DNA of 6,734 nt from Chloroflexota bacterium (GTDB lineage Bacteria > Chloroflexota > Anaerolineae > Promineifilales > Promineifilaceae): assembly GCA_024278255.1 (NCBI GenBank), contig JAJRTP010000512.1, positions 1 through 6,734 on the forward strand, given 5' to 3'. Shown one piece after another: positions 6,673 to 6,734 of the stretch. The notes below the pieces were generated by a model that was not told where the DNA came from, searched no databases, and saw only the letters and a list, made by a program, of their open reading frames with translations. Numbering within the stretch: the first letter of the stretch is position 1; every line of letters begins with the position of its first letter. A program made the translations under genes and the position numbers.

Positions 6673-6734
6673 ATGGGTAAAAAAGCACAAGTTCGTCATT
6701 TTATTGAACAGTTAAGCCAAACTGCCAGCACATT
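6673..6734 (+). CDS. Start of an unidentified gene, cut by window edge
   Basis: An ATG preceded by GGGAGAG (6660-6666) at a normal distance opens a frame reading MGKKAQVRHFIEQLSQTAS and continues past the window. I do not recognise it as an eCIS protein. The expected neighbours, the rest of gpJ and then the gp7/tail protein I-like gene, do not start like this. Because it begins just after gpJ breaks off, it could belong to an insertion sequence or other inserted DNA, but the 20 visible residues cannot show that. Confidence 0.5.
   Translation, partial: MGKKAQVRHFIEQLSQTAST

Overview
This window holds the baseplate part of an extracellular contractile injection system (eCIS), the phage-tail-like family that includes Afp, PVC and MAC particles. 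All genes lie on the + strand and are tightly packed. In order they are: the remains of a tail-tube gene (1-360), a long Pro/Ala/Thr/Val-rich disordered protein (363-2168), a LysM-ended tube/baseplate adaptor (2177-2851), a VgrG/gp5-gp27-like spike split into two frames (2859-3482 and 3458-4546), a DUF4280 PAAR-like spike tip (4562-4951), a gp25-like baseplate wedge protein (4979-5374), a gpJ/gp6-like baseplate wedge protein that stops early (5388-6641), and the start of an unrelated-looking gene (6673 to the window edge). No RNA genes, CRISPR arrays, convincing promoters or terminators were seen. No stretch over 300 bases lacks a gene.

In an intact system the tube is stacked from gp19-like subunits and docked by the LysM adaptor onto the spike. 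The spike is tipped by the PAAR-like protein, and gp25 and gpJ form the wedge that triggers sheath contraction. Sheath, ATPase, tail fibres and effectors would lie outside the window. Gene order (tube, Pro-rich protein, LysM, spike, PAAR-like, gp25, gpJ) and the middling GC suggest a bacterium with a Chloroflexota- or actinobacteria-like eCIS. Chloroflexota is my best guess, from general recall of such clusters and not from any search.

The most notable point is that three core components are damaged in one short stretch. The tube gene has two in-frame TGA codons and an eroded middle, the spike has a -1 type frame break at a G5 run, and gpJ ends right after its conserved GAIPPR block, followed by AT-rich sequence and a foreign-looking start. 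The locus looks like a decaying, or partly mis-assembled, eCIS copy, while the LysM, PAAR-like and gp25 genes still look intact with good ribosome binding sites.

Separately, the 8-base palindrome ACGGCCGT occurs nine times, in all three codon phases. This suggests a DNA-level, HIP1-like iterated palindrome of the host genome.
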